A stretch of DNA of 9,668 bases, from NCBI GenBank assembly GCA_039208045.1, contig JBCCRH010000227.1:1-9668 (forward strand), given 5' to 3'. Positions 6,977 to 9,668 of this stretch are shown one piece after another (positions within the stretch are counted from its first letter, which is position 1; each line of letters begins with the position of its first letter). The position numbers and the translations under genes are program-made. The DNA is from JBCCRH01 sp039208045 (GTDB lineage: Bacteria > Bacteroidota > Bacteroidia > Chitinophagales > Saprospiraceae). The notes beneath the pieces were generated by a model. The model saw only the letters and a list, made by a program, of their open reading frames with translations, was not told the origin of the DNA and did no database searches.

Positions 6977-7087
6977 ATGTTATTACTCCTGATTATCGGA
7001 ATTACAGTATTTTTTGGTGGTAGTCTTATCTTCTTAGCCAACTGGCTGGCACAGGTCAATAAAAAGGAGGGAACTACTAATTCTTAG
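6977..7087 (+). CDS. Predicted 36-residue single-pass membrane microprotein (copy 2)
   Basis: ATG at 6977 opens a 36-codon frame ending in TAG at 7085-7087. Residues 1-25 form one hydrophobic helix (MLLLLIIGITVFFGG then SLIFLANWLA), followed by a polar tail QVNKKEGTTNS with two lysines, again suggesting a cytoplasmic C-terminus. It aligns without gaps to the ORF at 6488 over 26 residues with 10 identities, including the central GG.LI and N...Q positions. Its last 11 bases overlap the 3' end of the VWA gene on the other strand (7077-7087), so the two converge tail to tail. Family not recognised. Paralogy is the main evidence that it is a real gene. Confidence 0.5.
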   Translation: MLLLLIIGITVFFGGSLIFLANWLAQVNKKEGTTNS

Positions 7088-8324
7088 GGCCTGCACGGAG
7101 CCATTCGTCCATTTCTCCCCAGATTTGATTATTGAAGGTGTGCTTAGGATTGCGTAGGCAGCGCATTGCCTGGGTGAGCCCGTCGATGGTCATCGGGAAC
7201 ATCCGGTTGCGCGTAAATGCTCTTAGCATTTGTGTGGATTCGTAATAATCCCACTCATATTCGGGTAGCGGATTGATCCAAACTAAATTTTTGAAGTGGG
7301 TGCGCAAACGGCGAAGCCAAGTGATTCCTGCTTCGTCATTGTAGTGCTCTACGCTTCCTCCTCGATAATAAATTTCGTATGGAGACATTGCGGCATCACC
7401 TACGATGATGACTCGGTAATCGCTGTTAAATTTGTGGATTAACTCTAGGGTAGGGGTGCGCTCACTTCGCCGGCGCTTATTATTCTTCCAAACCGACTCG
7501 TAAAGGCAATTATGGAAGTAGAAAAACTCCAAATGTTTGAACTCCCAGCGAGCAGCAGAGAAGAGCTGCTCACATAATGCTACATGCTCATCCATAGAGC
7601 CTCCAACATCCATCAGGAGCAGCACCTTTACCTTATTCTTCTTAGACGCTTGCATGGCAATATCAAGCACGCCGGCATTTTCAGAAGTTTTTCGAATAGT
7701 GGTGTCAAGGTCTAGTTCGGTGGGAAGGCCATCGCGGGTGAGGATGCGCAAGCGCTTGAGGATAAGCTTTATATTCCTTGTATTGAGCTCTACTCGATCA
7801 TCCAGGTTACGAAATTCCCGGCGGTTCCATACTTTGATGGCATTTCTATTTTTGCCTTCTCCTCCTATTCGAAAACCTTCAGGGTTGAATCCCCCATGCC
7901 CAAAAGGCGACGTGCCACCCGTCCCAATCCACTTATTACCTCCTGAGTGGGCTTCTTTCTGCTCTTGTAGTAATTCCTGTAGGCGCTCCATGAGCACATC
8001 TAGACCTCCCAACTTTTCTAACTGCTCACGTTCCTCAGCGCTTAGTTCATTTTTGAAAAATCGTTCGAGCCAATCGGGAGGAATTTGAGTAGTAAAAAAA
8101 TCATCAGGTATCGCTTCAAGCCCTTTAAAAAATTCTCCAAAAAGCATATCAAAGCGATCCAACTGGCTTTCTTGCTTTACAAAGATAGCTTTGCTTAGCG
8201 CATAGAAAGCATCTACCGTTCGTTCGCACACCTCCTTCTGTAGCCCCTCCATGAGCATTAGGTACTCGTGAAGGCTTACAGATAAGCCATGTTGGCGAAG
8301 GGCATAGAAGAAAGTGAGGAACAT
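7077..8324 (-). CDS. CoxE-like von Willebrand factor A (VWA) domain protein
   Basis: A cytoplasmic 415-residue protein of the VWA-containing CoxE family. The N-terminal helical region (about 1-125) contains the family stretch SLHEYLMLMEGLQ and DRFDMLFGEFFKGLE. A glycine-rich linker lies at about 128-157. The VWA domain spans about 230-395 and has an intact metal-ion-dependent adhesion site, D239-x-G241-x-S243 (LLLMDVGGSMDEH), plus the family-specific FKHLEFFYFHNCLYESVW, VIIVGDAAMSPYEI and GGSVEHYNDEAG motifs. Proteins of this family usually act with a MoxR-type AAA+ ATPase in cofactor insertion or complex maturation. No ATPase is seen in this window, so the partner would be elsewhere. It starts 8 bases after the Rpn gene's stop and is probably co-transcribed with it and lepA. 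Length and motifs are full; the client protein is unknown. Confidence 0.92.
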   Translation of the reverse strand: MFLTFFYALRQHGLSVSLHEYLMLMEGLQKEVCERTVDAFYALSKAIFVKQESQLDRFDMLFGEFFKGLEAIPDDFFTTQIPPDWLERFFKNELSAEEREQLEKLGGLDVLMERLQELLQEQKEAHSGGNKWIGTGGTSPFGHGGFNPEGFRIGGEGKNRNAIKVWNRREFRNLDDRVELNTRNIKLILKRLRILTRDGLPTELDLDTTIRKTSENAGVLDIAMQASKKNKVKVLLLMDVGGSMDEHVALCEQLFSAARWEFKHLEFFYFHNCLYESVWKNNKRRRSERTPTLELIHKFNSDYRVIIVGDAAMSPYEIYYRGGSVEHYNDEAGITWLRRLRTHFKNLVWINPLPEYEWDYYESTQMLRAFTRNRMFPMTIDGLTQAMRCLRNPKHTFNNQIWGEMDEWLRAGPKN

Positions 8325-8332
8325 AATATGTA

Positions 8333-9340
8333 TTAAAGCTTCTCGATTTCTTCAATAGCGAGACCTGTAGATTTAGCAATTATTTCCACTTGAATGCCTA
8401 GCTCTTTAAGCGTTTTGGCAGTTTCTTTAGCTACCCTTTCTGTTGTTTCTCTAGCTACTCTCTCTGTTGTTTCTTTAGCTACTCTTTCCGTCGTTTCTTT
8501 AACAGCCTCTTCTCGCACTTCCTGTACTACTTCCTCTCGCACTTCCTGCGCTACCTCCTCTCGCATTTCCTGTACCACTTCTTCTCGCACCTCCTGTACT
8601 AACTCCTCTCTCATTTGCCGTCTTTCCTCTTGCCTCATTTGAATTATAGAACCATTTCTAGCCAGCATCATTTCAAAATGCATGCGCTGCTCAGGAGTCA
8701 TCTGACTCTTATCGACTTTACTTTTTGCTTGTTGAATCCAGTCCTCCGTCAAAAACTTTGGTAATTCGTCAAGCCCTTTGATGTGCTCTAGATTCTTCAT
8801 GGTATAAATAAGTTTGTCTAGATCTGACTTAACCTCAGACTCTTTTTTATTGAATTTATTGATCTCTACTACAATATACGTTATTTGTTGGTCTAGTTCC
8901 TCCCCTTTTTGGTTCTTGAGCCTCCCGAAATGATAATATTCATTCGACATAGGGAAGATTCCTCGCGCTAGGAATCCGATACAATATATGGGTACTAAAC
9001 CTTCAAACTTATATTCTCCTTTTTCTACTAGCGTATTGAAACGTTGGAAAGCATAAAATTTAGCTCTTTGCATGAACTGCTTATAATAGCCCAGTTGCAT
9101 TTCAACGATAAAGTTACGTTGAAGCTCATCTTCACAAAGCAAATCAAAAAAGCCACTTCTAGCTTGTTCGGTGAGGCCTACAAACTCATTGCGTAAGAAT
9201 TTAACTTTCTTTATGGGAGTATCACTCTGGAGAAGTGCTTGCAAGGATCGCCTCAAAAACAAGGTATTGGACTGATCTGCAAAAGCAACCTTAAAGCCAT
9301 AATCTGACAGTAGAGATATGTACCGCTGGCCATCCCCCAT
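8333..9340 (-). CDS. Rpn family (PD-(D/E)XK) recombination-promoting nuclease/putative transposase
   Basis: A 335-residue member of the Rpn/PDDEXK_2 family, predicted metal-dependent DNA endonuclease. Residues 8-20 (SLLSDYGFKVAFA) open the domain. The catalytic core is D66 (SGFFDLLCED) with E80-M-Q82 (NFIVEMQLGYY), the D...ExQ form of the PD-(D/E)XK site, followed by KFYAFQRFN. The nuclease domain runs to about 230. Residues 243-314 are a charged helix built of 8-residue repeats, and the last 20 residues (QVEIIAKSTGLAIEEIEKL) have the usual C-terminal small helical motif of the family. Family members in E. coli promote recombination and have been linked to anti-phage toxicity. The start codon overlaps the lepA stop by one base (TAATG), which supports ATG at 9340 and translational coupling. 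No transposon ends flank it, so it is not an active insertion sequence here. Confidence 0.92.
   Translation of the reverse strand: MGDGQRYISLLSDYGFKVAFADQSNTLFLRRSLQALLQSDTPIKKVKFLRNEFVGLTEQARSGFFDLLCEDELQRNFIVEMQLGYYKQFMQRAKFYAFQRFNTLVEKGEYKFEGLVPIYCIGFLARGIFPMSNEYYHFGRLKNQKGEELDQQITYIVVEINKFNKKESEVKSDLDKLIYTMKNLEHIKGLDELPKFLTEDWIQQAKSKVDKSQMTPEQRMHFEMMLARNGSIIQMRQEERRQMREELVQEVREEVVQEMREEVAQEVREEVVQEVREEAVKETTERVAKETTERVARETTERVAKETAKTLKELGIQVEIIAKSTGLAIEEIEKL
8423..8614 (-). repeat. Eight 24-bp repeats inside the Rpn gene
   Basis: Residues 243-306 are eight consecutive octads in two families: five of type VREEVVQE (MREELVQE, VREEVVQE, MREEVAQE, VREEVVQE, VREEAVKE) and three of type TTERVAKE (TTERVAKE, TTERVARE, TTERVAKE). 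The units keep exact 24-bp spacing and the reading frame. The encoded region is a long charged helix. Copy number is likely to vary between strains by slippage without frameshift. Confidence 0.9.
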
Positions 9341-9668
9341 TAAGACAATTTCAACACATCCAGAAACGCCTTTTGCGGCACTTCTACTCTACCAAACTGG
9401 CGCATTTTTTTCTTACCTGCCTTCTGCTTTTCAAGCAATTTCCGCTTACGCGTAATATCACCACCATAACACTTGGCAGTTACATCCTTCCGCATGGCAG
9501 AGAGTGTCTCTCTAGCAATGATCTTCACACCAATAGCAGCTTGTATAGCAATCATAAACTGCTGGCGAGGCAGTAGCTCTTTCAAGCGCTTACAAATTTG
9601 GCGGCCAAAAGACTCCGCTTTAGATCGGTGTACCAAAGCTGATAGCGCATCCACATTTTCACCATTCA
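9340..9668 (-). CDS. lepA: Elongation factor 4 (LepA), C-terminal part
   Basis: The translational GTPase EF-4/LepA, which acts on ribosomes and can back-translocate stalled complexes. Only the last 109 residues are in the window; the frame stays open through base 9668, so the gene continues to the right. The visible part is the LepA-specific C-terminal domain: NGENVDALSALVHRSKA, LPRQQFMIAIQAAIGVKIIA, ARETLSAMRKDVTAKCYGGD, ITRKRKLLEKQKAGKKKM and VEVPQKAFLDVLK, all close to the family consensus. The codon at 9652-9654 is GTG (Val), an internal residue and not a start. Its TAA stop shares a base with the ATG of the Rpn gene (TAATG). Confidence 0.97.
   Translation of the reverse strand, partial: NGENVDALSALVHRSKAESFGRQICKRLKELLPRQQFMIAIQAAIGVKIIARETLSAMRKDVTAKCYGGDITRKRKLLEKQKAGKKKMRQFGRVEVPQKAFLDVLKLS

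Larger units (their letters stand above)
6255..7076. other. 822-base region without a conventional gene
   Basis: Holds two tiny + strand ORFs (6488-6589 and 6977-7087), a long hairpin with a T tract (6790-6862) and a degenerate repeated motif (6865-6903), listed separately. The remainder is AT-rich with small palindromes, for example CTTAAAA-A-TTTTAAG at 6370-6384. I saw no tRNA fold, transposon ends or longer coding frame on either strand. No strong terminator follows the TPR gene's stop at 6254. Confidence 0.6.

Noticed and set aside
7537..8088. 183-codon + strand frame opposite the VWA gene
   Set aside because: It lies wholly inside a well-conserved gene on the other strand, and its Ser/Arg-rich composition is that of an antisense shadow.
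8423..8614. CRISPR-like array
   Set aside because: Units are 24 bp, contiguous without spacers and in frame within a coding sequence.
8394..8642. 82-codon + strand frame of Ser/Thr/Val repeats
   Set aside because: It is the complement of the 24-bp repeat tract in the Rpn gene; its repetitiveness is inherited.

Overview
The window looks like a chromosomal segment of a Bacteroidota bacterium, possibly of the Saprospiria or a related marine lineage. The basis is moderately low GC, AT-rich leaders with no clear Shine-Dalgarno sequences, an ECF sigma/RskA-type anti-sigma pair beside a secreted FAS1 protein, a membrane-anchored TolB/TPR protein, and an Rpn-type nuclease. The lineage is an inference from gene content; no 16S rRNA or other strong taxonomic marker is present.

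Layout. (1) Positions 1-1194 (+) hold the 3' part of a MacA/HlyD-type periplasmic adaptor, open at the left edge. It ends at a very long, nearly perfect bidirectional terminator (1214-1264). (2) Positions 1280-2281 (-) encode a secreted protein of two tandem FAS1 (fasciclin) domains. Divergent from it, 2429-3052 and 3045-3848 (+) encode an ECF sigma factor and an overlapping RskA-like membrane anti-sigma factor. This arrangement recalls the mycobacterial SigK-RskA system, whose main targets MPT70 and MPT83 are FAS1 proteins. (3) Positions 3960-6254 (+) encode a 764-residue protein with three membrane segments, a TolB-like middle domain and a C-terminal TPR array. (4) Positions 6255-7076 are an 822-base stretch without a conventional gene. 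It contains two very small ORFs (33 and 36 codons, + strand) whose predicted single-pass membrane proteins align without gaps, so they look like paralogues. Between them is a long nested hairpin followed by a T tract, and a degenerate repeated motif. (5) On the minus strand, read from the right edge, are the C-terminus of lepA (EF-4), an Rpn/PD-(D/E)XK nuclease whose ATG overlaps the lepA stop, and a CoxE-like VWA protein starting 8 bases after the nuclease. These look like one co-transcribed unit.

How the parts relate. The sigma, anti-sigma and FAS1 genes probably form one envelope-response module: the anti-sigma factor holds the sigma factor at the membrane, and the released sigma factor would transcribe its own operon and the surface FAS1 adhesin. 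The lepA-rpn-VWA string joins a translation factor, a possible defence or recombination nuclease with a 24-bp repeat tract, and a metal-dependent VWA protein whose usual MoxR ATPase partner is not in view. The least explained part is the 6.3-7.1 kb micro-ORF region, which is the best candidate here for something undescribed. No tRNA, rRNA, CRISPR array, transposase or origin was seen.
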